A stretch of DNA of 35,253 bases from a bacterium (GTDB taxonomy: Bacteria; Pseudomonadota; Gammaproteobacteria; Burkholderiales; Burkholderiaceae_C), in assembly GCA_030824555.1 (NCBI GenBank), contig JAVBXK010000132.1, positions 1 to 35,253 of the forward strand. Direction: 5' to 3'. Below, one piece after another: positions 1 through 7,825 of this stretch; the first letter of the stretch is position 1, and every line of letters starts with the position of its first letter. Below the pieces are notes generated by a model. It made no database searches. It was not told the origin of the DNA and saw nothing but the letters and a program-made list of their open reading frames with translations. The translations under genes and the position numbers were made by a program.

Positions 1-483
1 GCAAGGTACAGCACGCACACCAGCCAGATCACGGATGCGCAGGGCAATGTGAGCCTGATTGGCAACGGGCAGCTGAGCGACACGGGTTGGTCTGCCAACT
101 CAGGCAACGACAAGCTGTTCGGCGGCGCAGGCAACGATGTGCTCATTGGCGGCAATGGCAACGATGAGATTGACGGTGGCAGCGGCACCGACATGGCGGT
201 GTGGCTGGGTGCGATCGGTGACTTTGAAGCGGCGCTGATACCGAGCACAGAGGTGGGTGCAGCTGCCGGGGCACACGATGCGCTGATCCGCAACAAGCTG
301 ACGGGCGAGGTGGACACGGTGAGGAACGTGGAGCTGTTCAAGGTGGGCAACACGGTGTACACCGTGCCGCCTGGGCATCCTCAGCCTGCGGACAACGTGT
401 TTGTCGAGCTGGCCAGCTATGTGTTGCCTGTGGTCGAGGCGCAGCTGGTGGGCGTGGCGTTCAATTCGGGGTGGGGCGGGTGA
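1..483 (+). CDS. RTX calcium-binding protein, C-terminal part (cut by window edge)
   Basis: The frame is open from base 1, so the 5' end lies outside the window; the GTG at 49 is an internal codon. The visible 160 residues contain about two and a half RTX nonapeptides (SGNDKLFGGAGNDVLIGG, then GNGNDEIDGGSGTD). These bind calcium in a parallel beta-roll in exported type I secretion substrates. A tail of about 90 residues without repeats follows and ends in a Gly-rich stretch (GWGG), where a type I C-terminal secretion signal would lie. Family knowledge: such proteins are secreted by an ABC/MFP/TolC channel, and none of those genes is seen here. The original function (adhesin, protease, lipase) cannot be told from this end. 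It is unrelated in detail to the RTX lipase at 17783, sharing only the repeat type. Confidence 0.8.
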   Translation, partial: ARYSTHTSQITDAQGNVSLIGNGQLSDTGWSANSGNDKLFGGAGNDVLIGGNGNDEIDGGSGTDMAVWLGAIGDFEAALIPSTEVGAAAGAHDALIRNKLTGEVDTVRNVELFKVGNTVYTVPPGHPQPADNVFVELASYVLPVVEAQLVGVAFNSGWGG

Positions 484-593
484 ACACTCTCGGGCAATCA
501 GGCCAGGCGGGGACACCTGCATGGCCTGGTTAGTTTGGATGAAATGGGGGCGAGTGTTGACCTTCCCATGGTGGCAAGGTTTAAGCTGACCGC

Positions 594-3071
594 ATGAACA
601 CCCCTGCACTGCCCGACACCCCCACCACTTGCACCCTGGACATCGGCGTGGGGGGCATGACCTGCGCCTCGTGCGTGGGCCGGGTGGAAAAGGTGCTGAA
701 AAAACTGCATGGCGTGGCGCAAGCCAACGTCAATCTGGCCACTGAAACCGCCAGGGTGGTGTGGACTGTGCCGGATGCCCGTGCCAGCGCCGCCGACAAG
801 CTGGCAGCCACCGGGCTGGCTGGCGCGCAAGCCGACATGCAAGCCCGCGTGGCACGCGCCGTGCGCGACGCAGGTTACGAACCCCGGCCCATTGAATCAT
901 CAGAAAATGAAGCAAAGAAACCATCATTCATGGGCATGGATGCCGATTTTTTACCTGTATTGATCGGTTTGATGTTGTCTGCACCGCTGGTGCTGCCCAT
1001 GCTGGGCGACTTGGCTGGCAAGCACTGGATGCTGTCCGCTGCCTGGCAATTCGCGCTGGCCACGCCGGTGCAGTTCGGTTTGGGCTGGCGGTTCTACAAG
1101 GCCGGCTGGCATGCACTGAAGGGTGGCACCGGCAACATGGAACTGCTGGTGTCGCTGGGCACCACGGCGGGTTGGGCGCTGTCCACCTGGTTGTGGTGGC
1201 AGGCCATTCAACAAGGTGATTCGGGCGACATGGTGCACGTCTACTTTGAAGGCTCGGCCGTGGTCATCACCCTGGTGTTGCTGGGCAAATGGCTGGAAGC
1301 GCGTGCCAAACGCGAAACCACCGCCGCCATCCGCGCCCTGCAAAGCCTGCGGCCCGAAACCGCCCACCTGTTGCCCGACGGCGTGCGCCGCACCGACGTG
1401 GTGGACGTGCCCGTGGCCGAGCTGCTGCCCAGCGACGTGATTGCCGTGCACGCGGGCGAACGCTTTGCGGCAGACGGCGAGGTGCTGCAAGGTCAGACCC
1501 AGGCCGATGAATCCATGCTGACCGGCGAAAGCCTGCCCGTGCCCAAAACGCCAGGCGACACCGTGACCGGCGGCACGCTGAATGGCGATGGCGTGGTGCA
1601 CGTGCGCGTCACCGCTGTGGGCACACAAAGCACGCTGTCACACATCATTGCGCTGGTGCAGGACGCGCAGGGCCACAAGGCACCCGTGCAACGGCTGGTG
1701 GACAAAGTGGCTGCCGTGTTCGTACCCGTGGTCATTGCCATTGCACTGGCCACACTGGCGGGTTGGCTGGCTTACGGTGCGCCGCTGGAGCAGGCCATCA
1801 TGAACGCCGTCACGGTGCTGGTCATTGCCTGCCCGTGTGCACTGGGGCTGGCCACACCGGCGGCCATCATGGCGGGCACGGGCGTGGCGGCGCAACACGG
1901 CATCCTCATCAAAGATGCCGAAGCGCTCGAAATTGCCCACAAGGTCGACACCGTGGCCTTTGACAAAACCGGCACGCTGACCCAGGGCACACCCGTGTTG
2001 ACGCAATTTATGTGCATGCCAGGGGTAGACAGCACGCAGGCCTTGCAGCTGGCCGCCGACCTGCAAGCCACGAGCGAACACCCGCTGGGCAAAGCCGTGG
2101 TCAAAGCGGCACAACAGGCCGCCACGCTGGCGGCAAGCCAAACGGTGGGTGCCCCGGCACCTACCCGTGGCTGGCACAAGCTGACCGATGTGCACAGCGT
2201 GCCAGGCTGTGGCAGCGAAGCCAACTTGATTGCCCCCAACCCTGGCAGTGCCAGGCCACCTGAGCGGGTGCAGTCGTCCTTGGGGCGGCCCGGCCTGGAA
2301 AGCAAGCAGGGCACCCAACCTGAACAGGCAGGTCAGCCCTTGCGCCTGGGCAGCTTGCGCTGGATGGACACGCTGGGTTTGCTCACGCCTGAGCTGAATC
2401 AAATGGCTACCGGGCTGCAAACCGCAGGTGCCACAGTGTCTGCCCTGGCAGTGGGTCCACAGGTGCTGGCCTTGCTGGCTTTTGCGGACGAACCCAAACC
2501 GAGCGCACAGGCTGCCATTGCCCACCTGAAAGCATTGGGGCTGAAGGTGGTGATGGTGTCGGGCGACAACGCTGGTGCCGCCAACGCAATGGCCCTGCGC
2601 CTGGGGCTGGACCCCGACGCTGGTGACGTGATGGCCAATGTGCTGCCCGCTGACAAGGTGGCTACCGTGCACGACCTGCAGCAGGGCGGTTTGCACACCG
2701 TGGCTATGGTGGGCGACGGTGTGAACGACGCACCCGCCCTGGCCGCTGCCGACGTGGGTCTGGCCATGAACAACAGCCAGGGGCATGCGGCAGCCGGGGG
2801 GGCCGACGTGGCCATGCACGCGGCGGGTATCACCCTGATGCACGGCGACCCCTGGAAAGTGGCCGATGCACTCGACATTTCGCGCCGCACGGTGCGCAAG
2901 ATCCGCCAGAACCTGTTTTGGGCATTTGCCTACAACGTGGCGGGCATCCCCCTGGCCGCACTGGGCTTGCTGAACCCCATGGTGGCCGGTGCGGCGATGG
3001 CGTTCAGCTCGGTCAGCGTCATCAGCAACGCCTTGCTGCTCAAGCGCTGGCAACCCGCTGCACGGCCCTGA
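594..3071 (+). CDS. copA: Copper-exporting P1B-type ATPase (CopA/CtpA-like)
   Basis: An inner-membrane pump that exports Cu(I) from the cytoplasm using ATP. The 825 residues show one N-terminal heavy-metal-associated domain with GMTCASC (residues 21-27), the actuator motif TGES, the CPC metal motif in TM6 (C413-P-C415), the phosphorylation motif DKTGT (D457), the HP motif SEHPLGKA, and GDGVNDAP in the P domain. AYN in TM7 and MAFSS in TM8 complete the Cu(I) signature. The start is ATG at 594; no strong Shine-Dalgarno is visible. An unusual stretch of about 40 residues at roughly 540-582 (NLIAPNPGSARPPERV onward) sits in the nucleotide-binding domain and looks inserted; its DNA contains a 15-bp palindrome at 2241-2255. 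No copper-responsive regulator is adjacent. Confidence is high for the family and good for copper as substrate. Confidence 0.93.
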   Translation: MNTPALPDTPTTCTLDIGVGGMTCASCVGRVEKVLKKLHGVAQANVNLATETARVVWTVPDARASAADKLAATGLAGAQADMQARVARAVRDAGYEPRPIESSENEAKKPSFMGMDADFLPVLIGLMLSAPLVLPMLGDLAGKHWMLSAAWQFALATPVQFGLGWRFYKAGWHALKGGTGNMELLVSLGTTAGWALSTWLWWQAIQQGDSGDMVHVYFEGSAVVITLVLLGKWLEARAKRETTAAIRALQSLRPETAHLLPDGVRRTDVVDVPVAELLPSDVIAVHAGERFAADGEVLQGQTQADESMLTGESLPVPKTPGDTVTGGTLNGDGVVHVRVTAVGTQSTLSHIIALVQDAQGHKAPVQRLVDKVAAVFVPVVIAIALATLAGWLAYGAPLEQAIMNAVTVLVIACPCALGLATPAAIMAGTGVAAQHGILIKDAEALEIAHKVDTVAFDKTGTLTQGTPVLTQFMCMPGVDSTQALQLAADLQATSEHPLGKAVVKAAQQAATLAASQTVGAPAPTRGWHKLTDVHSVPGCGSEANLIAPNPGSARPPERVQSSLGRPGLESKQGTQPEQAGQPLRLGSLRWMDTLGLLTPELNQMATGLQTAGATVSALAVGPQVLALLAFADEPKPSAQAAIAHLKALGLKVVMVSGDNAGAANAMALRLGLDPDAGDVMANVLPADKVATVHDLQQGGLHTVAMVGDGVNDAPALAAADVGLAMNNSQGHAAAGGADVAMHAAGITLMHGDPWKVADALDISRRTVRKIRQNLFWAFAYNVAGIPLAALGLLNPMVAGAAMAFSSVSVISNALLLKRWQPAARP
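2241..2255. repeat. 15-bp palindrome inside the copA N-domain insertion
   Basis: CCTGGCAGTGCCAGG has 7-bp perfect arms around one central base. It lies inside the unusual Pro/Gly/Ser-rich segment of CopA. It may be a mark of a short inserted element that kept the reading frame, or it may be chance. Confidence 0.4.
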
Positions 3072-3233
3072 TGCTCGCCAGAGAAGGCTCACTGCGAAAC
3101 AGTGGGCTGCTCTCACACGTCTTCTCGCCTCCTTCACGAAAAACCACTGCTGGCTGCCGCGTTTTCGCCTGCCATGAGGGACGCTTGGCGCGTGGCAACA
3201 GGCTGTTCAGATGCTTGGCAGAGGCTGATTGAA

Positions 3234-3490
3234 CAAATTTGTGGATAACTTTTAAACAACTCAAACGTTATCCACAGGTCGTGTCGCTTTGCCGAACTTG
3301 TCCCCGTTTGCATGACAGCGGGAAAACCCATCTGACCACATACTTCTACAGACAAGAGCGCTTTGATTCGATTGAAGAATGTGCACCTGTCCACACAAAA
3401 TCGCGCCCTCTACTACTGCTACTAATTTGAAATAGAAGTCATAGAAAGAAATACAGCACATGCCCTTTTTGACTTTTCCCGCCGGCCAAG
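3234..3490 (+). repeat. Long direct repeat, copy 1 (upstream region and first codons of the MFS gene)
   Basis: This stretch matches 4869-5127. From 3241 to 3439 the two copies align without a gap (199 bp each); the similarity is imperfect but obvious. A 38-bp block is identical (3402-3439 and 5038-5075). It includes an inverted pair of DnaA-box-like 9-mers at 3240-3248 and 3268-3276. With small gaps the match continues into the MFS start region (the ggccaaggcttg segment at 3484-3495). The gap between copA and the MFS gene (3072-3459) holds nothing else I recognise. Confidence 0.85.
3240..3276. other. Inverted pair of perfect DnaA boxes (copy 1)
   Basis: TGTGGATAA at 3240-3248 and TTATCCACA at 3268-3276 face each other across 19 bp. 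Each equals the strong consensus DnaA box TTATCCACA known from E. coli oriC R1/R4. With one further base on each side the arms are 10 bp (tgtggataac / gttatccaca). Whether DnaA binds here is inference. No AT-rich unwinding region, dnaA/dnaN gene or box cluster is present, so this is not a chromosomal origin. Confidence 0.55.
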
Positions 3491-4734
3491 GCTTGCGTGT
3501 GGCGCTGGTTCTATCGTTGGCGGCTGCCGTTTCCCTGGGCATCACGCGGTTTGCGTACGGCATGCTGTTGCCACCCATGCGGGCCGACCTGGGCTGGACT
3601 TACACCATGGCTGGGACCATGAACACGGCCAATGCGGTGGGGTATTTGCTGGGGGCACTGTCGGCGCCGTGGTTGATGCGGCGGTTCACGGCACCGCATG
3701 TGCTGGTCGCGGGCACGCTGCTGGCCGGTGGGTTCATGGCAGCCAGTGGTTTCTTCACAGGGGCATCGGCGTTGATGTTGCAAAGGCTGCTGGCCGGGGT
3801 GGCCAGTGCCTGGGTGTTCGTGGCCGGTGGCGTGCTGGCCGCCCGGTTGAGCACCTGGTACCCCCGCCACAGCGGGTTGTTGCTGGGCATTTTTTATGGC
3901 GGTGTGGGCTGGGGCATCGTGCTGTCTGCCGTGGCGGTGCCGGCCATTTTGCAAAGCCATGCCCACGAGCCGCATGGTTGGCAGTGGGCGTGGTGGTGGC
4001 TGGCGCTGGTGTGTGTGGGCATCACGGTTGCACTGGTGTGGCCAGCCCGTTTTTTCATGAAAAAAGAGGCTTCAGCGCTTTTACATCAAGTGGAAGCAGC
4101 TATCAAAGTTGAAAATTTGGCAAAAAATGCCATCCAGGCGGGCGCACCTGTCCAACCGGCGAAAGCCTACGTGGCACATGTGCCTTTGTCGCTGTTGGGC
4201 TTTGCCTTGGCGGGTTACACGTGCTTCGGGGTGGGTTACATCGGGTACATGACGTTCGTGATCGCGTTGCTGCGCGACCAAGGTGTGTCGGTGGGCAACA
4301 TCACCGTGTTCTATGGCTTGCTGGGGCTGGCTGTCGTGGCCTCCAGCCGCCTGTGGGCGGGTTTGCTGGACCGCGCCAGGGGGGGAGGTGCCCTGGCCCT
4401 GCTGAACGCGCTGCTGGGCGTGGCAACGGTGTTGCCGGCGCTGACCACGGCCTGGCCGTTGATGTTGCTGTCGGGCGCGCTGTTTGGCGGGGTGTTTTTG
4501 TCGGTGGTGGCGTCCACCACGGCGCTGGTGCGGCACAACCTGCCCGTGGCGCAATGGCCGGCGGGCATCAGCGCGTTCACGGTCGTGTTCGCGGCCGGGC
4601 AAATCGTCGGACCATCGATGGTGGGCTGGATCGCAGACGGCGAAGGCGGGCTGACGCGTGGGTTGCTGGTGTCTGCCGTGGCGCTGTGGGTGGGCACCGC
4701 ATTGGCCTGGCGCCAGCAACCCTTGCGCGTCTGA
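3460..4734 (+). CDS. YbfB/YjiJ-type MFS transporter
   Basis: An inner-membrane major facilitator of 424 residues, the usual length for a 12-helix carrier. The N-terminal segment ITRFAYGMLLPPMRADLGW, followed by a helix with NTANAVGYLLGA, is typical of the YbfB/YjiJ (MFS_4) group, whose substrates are largely unknown. The central cytoplasmic loop between TM6 and TM7 (residues about 197-230, MKKEASALLHQVEAA onward) is encoded by a copy of the dispersed 45-bp repeat (4060-4104, antisense). The repeat has therefore been absorbed into the coding sequence in frame. The ATG at 3460 has only a weak purine-rich stretch upstream (gaaagaaa). The next gene is agmatinase 513 bp downstream. A link to polyamine or arginine-derived compounds is possible but unsupported. 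Confidence 0.85.
   Translation: MPFLTFPAGQGLRVALVLSLAAAVSLGITRFAYGMLLPPMRADLGWTYTMAGTMNTANAVGYLLGALSAPWLMRRFTAPHVLVAGTLLAGGFMAASGFFTGASALMLQRLLAGVASAWVFVAGGVLAARLSTWYPRHSGLLLGIFYGGVGWGIVLSAVAVPAILQSHAHEPHGWQWAWWWLALVCVGITVALVWPARFFMKKEASALLHQVEAAIKVENLAKNAIQAGAPVQPAKAYVAHVPLSLLGFALAGYTCFGVGYIGYMTFVIALLRDQGVSVGNITVFYGLLGLAVVASSRLWAGLLDRARGGGALALLNALLGVATVLPALTTAWPLMLLSGALFGGVFLSVVASTTALVRHNLPVAQWPAGISAFTVVFAAGQIVGPSMVGWIADGEGGLTRGLLVSAVALWVGTALAWRQQPLRV
4060..4104 (-). repeat. Dispersed 45-bp repeat, copy A (inside MFS coding sequence)
   Basis: Read on the minus strand it begins gatagctgcttccacttg, continues through taaaagcgctgaagcc and ends in a T run. It aligns with copies at 7992, 15285, 15345, 29320 and 32553. 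It encodes part of the central loop of the transporter on the plus strand. Confidence 0.75.
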
Positions 4735-4868
4735 AGAACGCCCGGTTTCTGAGTCCGCTGACCCTGGCTGCACCAGGCCCCCCAGGCATACAGCCGATTT
4801 GGGGACGGCGCGGCGAACAACTTGAGGGGCACGGTACCTGAACAGGCCGCGCATTCAGGGCACGCCTG

Positions 4869-5127
4869 ACAACTTTGTGGATAACTTTCAGACAAGTCAT
4901 GCGTTATCCACAAGCTGTGTCAAACCACTGAATTTGTCCCCATTTGCGTGACAGCGGGAAAGCCCGTTTGAGCACATACTTTGTCAGGCGCAAGCGTGTT
5001 GATTTGTTTGAAGAAAGTGCACCTGTCCACTGAAAACCGCGCCCTCTACTACTGCTACTAATTTGAAATAGAAGTTAAAAGAATAGATACAACGCAAACC
5101 TTTTGGGACGTTTCTGCTTGGCCAAGA
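4869..5127 (+). repeat. Long direct repeat, copy 2 (probable relic of a duplicated MFS 5' end)
   Basis: This copy pairs with 3234-3490. It carries the same inverted DnaA-box pair (4876-4884 and 4904-4912, again 19 bp apart) and the same 38-bp identical block (5038-5075). Beyond the block it continues to resemble the MFS start, but the ATG position is lost (gcaaacc where copy 1 has cacatgccc) and the frame is broken. Similarity fades near 5127. I infer a tandem duplication of the MFS gene with later deletion of the second coding region. The rest of the gap 4735-5247 shows no gene; it must also contain the agmatinase promoter. Confidence 0.8.
4876..4912. other. Inverted pair of perfect DnaA boxes (copy 2)
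   Basis: TGTGGATAA at 4876-4884 and TTATCCACA at 4904-4912 have the same 19-bp spacing as copy 1. The arms here are 11 bp (ttgtggataac / gttatccacaa), while the 17 bp between the shared arm cores differ at several positions from copy 1. Conservation of the boxes is therefore at least as good as that of the surrounding sequence. Confidence 0.55.
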
Positions 5128-5247
5128 CTTGTACGGGTGCTGTGCTGGGTGGCACAAACGGCCAGTGAGCAGCGTGTCGCGCTTGAATTTGGCAGCGTTG
5201 CCGCCAGATGACAGCCTTGTTTTCAACTGTTCAAGGACACAGCCATC

Positions 5248-6240
5248 ATGAGTCTGGGTGAATTTCCCTGCGCCAACCATGGCACCCGTTTCCTGGGTGC
5301 GGCGGCGCTGACGCAACAGCCCCACACGCCATTTGTGATCGCCGGTGTGCCGTTTGACGGTGCCGTGAGCAACCGGCCGGGTGCCCGCTTTGGCCCCGAA
5401 GCCATCCGCCGGGCCAGTCTGATGCTGTGCGACGGCATCCACCCGGTGTTCAACGTGTCGCCGTTGACCTACCTGGCCGATGCCGGTGACATGCGATTGC
5501 CCAACGCCTCGCCGCTGTCTGACGTGCGCGCCCACATCGAACAACACGCCCGCACTTTGATGGCGCAGCACCATGCTGTGTTTCTGGGGGGCGACCATTC
5601 GGTCACGCTGGCCTTGCTGAAAGCGGCCCATGCCCGGTTTGGCAACGGTGAACCGTTGGCGGTGGTGCATTTCGATGCCCATTGCGACACCTGGACCGAC
5701 CATTTTTCGGAGCCCTCCGGTCACGGCACCTGGCTGTACGAGGCCATTGAACAAGGGCTGGTCAGTGCCACGCACACGGTTCAGGTGGGCATCCGTTCCA
5801 GTGGTGTGCGCGAAGCACGCGAATTTGTGCAGGACCAGGGTGGTGTCATCCACACCGCCAGGGCCTTGCGTGGCAAAGACGGTGAAGACCTGCAAAGCAT
5901 CATCGACGACATCCGAGAGCGGCTGGGCAACCGCCCGTGTTACCTGACGCTGGACATCGATTGCCTGGACCCCGCCTTTGCCCCCGGCACCGGCACGCCC
6001 GAGCCGGGTGGCCTGACCAGCTCGCAGGTGATGACCTTGCTGGAGGGCCTGGCGCCCCTGAACTGGGTGGCCATGGATTGTGTGGAGGTGTCCCCGGCGT
6101 ATGACCACGCCGAACTCACCACCCACGCGGCCGCCACGCTGGTCTGGACCTACCTGGCCGGGCAAACCGCCCGCCACCTGTCGGCCATGCCGCAGCAGGC
6201 GCTGGCCTTGGAAACGCCCAAGCGCCTGCCTGCCGGTTGA
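5248..6240 (+). CDS. speB: Agmatinase (ureohydrolase family)
   Basis: Predicted to hydrolyse agmatine to putrescine and urea in the cytoplasm with a binuclear manganese centre. The 330 residues carry the full set of arginase-family metal motifs: GGDHSVTL, HFDAHCDTW (DAHxD) and DIDCLDPAFAPGTGTPEPGG (DxDxxDP). Length fits bacterial agmatinases. The ATG at 5248 follows an aagga Shine-Dalgarno at 5232-5236. It would supply putrescine to the catabolic genes at 13000-16854, which lie in the same orientation 7 kb away. Guanidinobutyrase or another guanidino hydrolase of the family cannot be excluded by motifs alone. Confidence 0.88.
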   Translation: MSLGEFPCANHGTRFLGAAALTQQPHTPFVIAGVPFDGAVSNRPGARFGPEAIRRASLMLCDGIHPVFNVSPLTYLADAGDMRLPNASPLSDVRAHIEQHARTLMAQHHAVFLGGDHSVTLALLKAAHARFGNGEPLAVVHFDAHCDTWTDHFSEPSGHGTWLYEAIEQGLVSATHTVQVGIRSSGVREAREFVQDQGGVIHTARALRGKDGEDLQSIIDDIRERLGNRPCYLTLDIDCLDPAFAPGTGTPEPGGLTSSQVMTLLEGLAPLNWVAMDCVEVSPAYDHAELTTHAAATLVWTYLAGQTARHLSAMPQQALALETPKRLPAG

Positions 6241-6244
6241 AGAC

Positions 6245-6262
6245 CAGCCTTCAAACAGGCTG
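6245..6262. terminator. Weak hairpin between convergent genes
   Basis: cagcct - tcaaac - aggctg forms a 6-bp stem with a 6-nt loop in the 33-bp gap between agmatinase (plus) and the PEBP gene (minus). It could stop transcription from both sides. There is no clear T-tract, so the call is tentative. Confidence 0.35.
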
Positions 6263-6273
6263 TCACAAGTTGT

Positions 6274-6864
6274 TCAACGCCCGTAGCGGGCTTCCAGCGT
6301 GGCGCTGGCAAGCCGGTTCATGTGCAGCATGTAGCCCACCAGCGCGGGCGAGGCATCTGCAGGCACATCCAGCCGGGGCACTTTCAGCGCGTGCACGGTG
6401 AAGCGGTAGCGGTGCGGGGCATCGCCAGCGGGTGGGCACGCACCGCCGAAACCGGTGGTGCCGTAGTCGGTGCGGCCTTGTACGGTGCCCGCTGGCAGGC
6501 CTTTGCCATCTGTGCGGCCTGCGTTGGCTGGCAGTTGTGTGGTTTGGGCGGGCAGGTTGTACACCACCCAGTGCCACCAGCCCGAGCCCGTGGGGGCATC
6601 GGGGTCGTGCACCGTAATGGCCAGGCTTTGTGTGCCTTCAGGAGGCTGCGTCCAGGTCAGCGCGGGCGACTGGTTGCCGCCTTCGCAACCGAAACCTGCA
6701 AACACGTGTGCTGGTGTGAGGAGCAGGTCGGGTTTCAAGGACGGGCTTTGAACTTCAAACGCCTGTACATGTGCGCTGGCGAAAAGGCCCAGGGCCAGCA
6801 CCCAGCCCAAAGGTCTGGATGCGGTGTTGCGAAGCAAAAAGCGGGGGCGTTGGAAAGGGGTCAT
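6274..6864 (-). CDS. YbhB/YbcL-family (PEBP / Raf-kinase-inhibitor-like) secreted protein
   Basis: 196 residues with an N-terminal signal peptide (RPLGWVLALGLFASAHVQA, cleavage probably after AQA-like VQA). The PEBP core follows: SPALTWTQPPEGTQSLAITVHDPDAPTG, then WWHWVVYNLP, then the GTxGFGGACPPAGDAPHRYRFTVHAL region, which forms the conserved anion-binding pocket. Bacterial members are periplasmic proteins of unclear function. An upstream in-frame ATG at 6900 exists, but 6864 is preferred because a GAGGAAA Shine-Dalgarno lies just before it and the signal peptide then starts normally. It lies 61 bp downstream of the AraC-type regulator on the same strand and may be co-transcribed with it. 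Confidence 0.85.
   Translation of the reverse strand: MTPFQRPRFLLRNTASRPLGWVLALGLFASAHVQAFEVQSPSLKPDLLLTPAHVFAGFGCEGGNQSPALTWTQPPEGTQSLAITVHDPDAPTGSGWWHWVVYNLPAQTTQLPANAGRTDGKGLPAGTVQGRTDYGTTGFGGACPPAGDAPHRYRFTVHALKVPRLDVPADASPALVGYMLHMNRLASATLEARYGR
6780..6805. repeat. 26-bp near-exact repeat, copy 1 (within PEBP signal-peptide codons)
   Basis: cgaaaaggcccagggccagc (20 bp) recurs exactly at 8071-8090, and with one mismatch the match extends to 26 bp (8071-8096). On the minus strand this copy encodes the LALGLF core of the PEBP signal peptide. Confidence 0.7.
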
Positions 6865-6925
6865 GGGATGGGTTTCCTCGTGGGTTGAACACACATTCAT
6901 GTTCCCCTTGAACCCCCCTGGTGCG

Positions 6926-7768
6926 TTAGCCCGATCCGGTCAGTGTGTGTGCCAGATCGGCCAACACGGGCGGCGTGGCGGGTTGACCGCGAACCCAGCG
7001 GGGCGACACCCCCCAACGGGCCTGGAATGCCGCGCTGAAGCGGCTGTGCGAGGCCCAGCCGCAGCGCTGTGCCACCTCGCCCACGCTGAGCGATGTGGTT
7101 TGCAGCAGCCCCAGCGCCACTTCCAGACGGGTGTCGCGCACCAGCGTCGCCAGGGGAAGGTGGGCATCTTCCAGGCGGCGGCGCAGGGTGGATTCGCTGA
7201 TGTGGAACACCGCAGCCAGCGCGGGTGCTGACCAGTCGGCATCAGGGCGCTGTGCCACCAGTTGGCGCACGCGGTCGGGCCAGGGGCGGCCTTGGCGGGG
7301 CGCGTAAGTCCAACCTTGCTCGGCCAGCAACAGCAGCACCTCTTGCATGCGGTGGCGCAGCACCGGACCCGATGCCGAATGGTCCAGCGTGCGTTGCACG
7401 GCTTCGAGCAACGTGGCACTGGTGTGTTGCACCCTGGCGTGGCTGATGGTGTGGGGCGGGCAGGGCCAGTCCAGCCCTGACAGGGACTGAACCCATTCGG
7501 GCTCGAAAGCCACCAGCAGCGCTTCGTAGCGCGTGTGGCCATTGGGGTCATTGACCACGTCCCAGGTGGTGCCCGCCGCCATCATCACAGCCTGGCCAGC
7601 GGGGATGGTCAGCGTTTGGGTGGGTGACATCAGCTGTTTGGTACCGCGCACCACCACCACCAACGCATCGCTGTGCACGGTGAGTGTGCGCAGCCGGTAG
7701 CTGTGGTGGGCCACCACACGGGCACCGCCTTGAACGGCTGTGGGTTCTTTCGTGTCTGGGGCATTCAT
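6926..7768 (-). CDS. AraC-family transcriptional regulator
   Basis: 280 residues. The N-terminal half looks like a cupin-type sensor (LTIPAGQAVMMAAGTTWDVVND around residues 55-80). The C-terminal 100 residues are a double helix-turn-helix AraC domain: WSAPALAAVFHISESTLRRRLED for the first helix pair, and LSVGEVAQRCGWASHSRFSAAFQARWGVSPRWVR for the second with its conserved tail. The frame is open far upstream (to 7939), but the MNAPDTKEP start at 7768 is preferred because the upstream extension has no protein-like character and overlaps a plausible plus-strand small ORF. No strong Shine-Dalgarno is visible. Target genes are unknown; the downstream PEBP gene is the simplest candidate. Confidence 0.85.
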   Translation of the reverse strand: MNAPDTKEPTAVQGGARVVAHHSYRLRTLTVHSDALVVVVRGTKQLMSPTQTLTIPAGQAVMMAAGTTWDVVNDPNGHTRYEALLVAFEPEWVQSLSGLDWPCPPHTISHARVQHTSATLLEAVQRTLDHSASGPVLRHRMQEVLLLLAEQGWTYAPRQGRPWPDRVRQLVAQRPDADWSAPALAAVFHISESTLRRRLEDAHLPLATLVRDTRLEVALGLLQTTSLSVGEVAQRCGWASHSRFSAAFQARWGVSPRWVRGQPATPPVLADLAHTLTGSG

Positions 7769-7825
7769 GTGCCAATGGTGGCAGATGAGCCGGTGACCGA
7801 TTGACGTGCATGCCTTCATGCTGAC

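Noticed and set aside
951-3137. Long antisense frames under copA (225 and 499 codons)
   Set aside because: Composition is His/Gln/Gly-rich, the usual shadow of a GC-rich gene on the other strand; copA on the plus strand has all family motifs.
3234-5127. Reading the DnaA-box pairs as a replication origin
   Set aside because: Only two boxes per site, no AT-rich unwinding region, no dnaA/dnaN/parAB or rep genes nearby.
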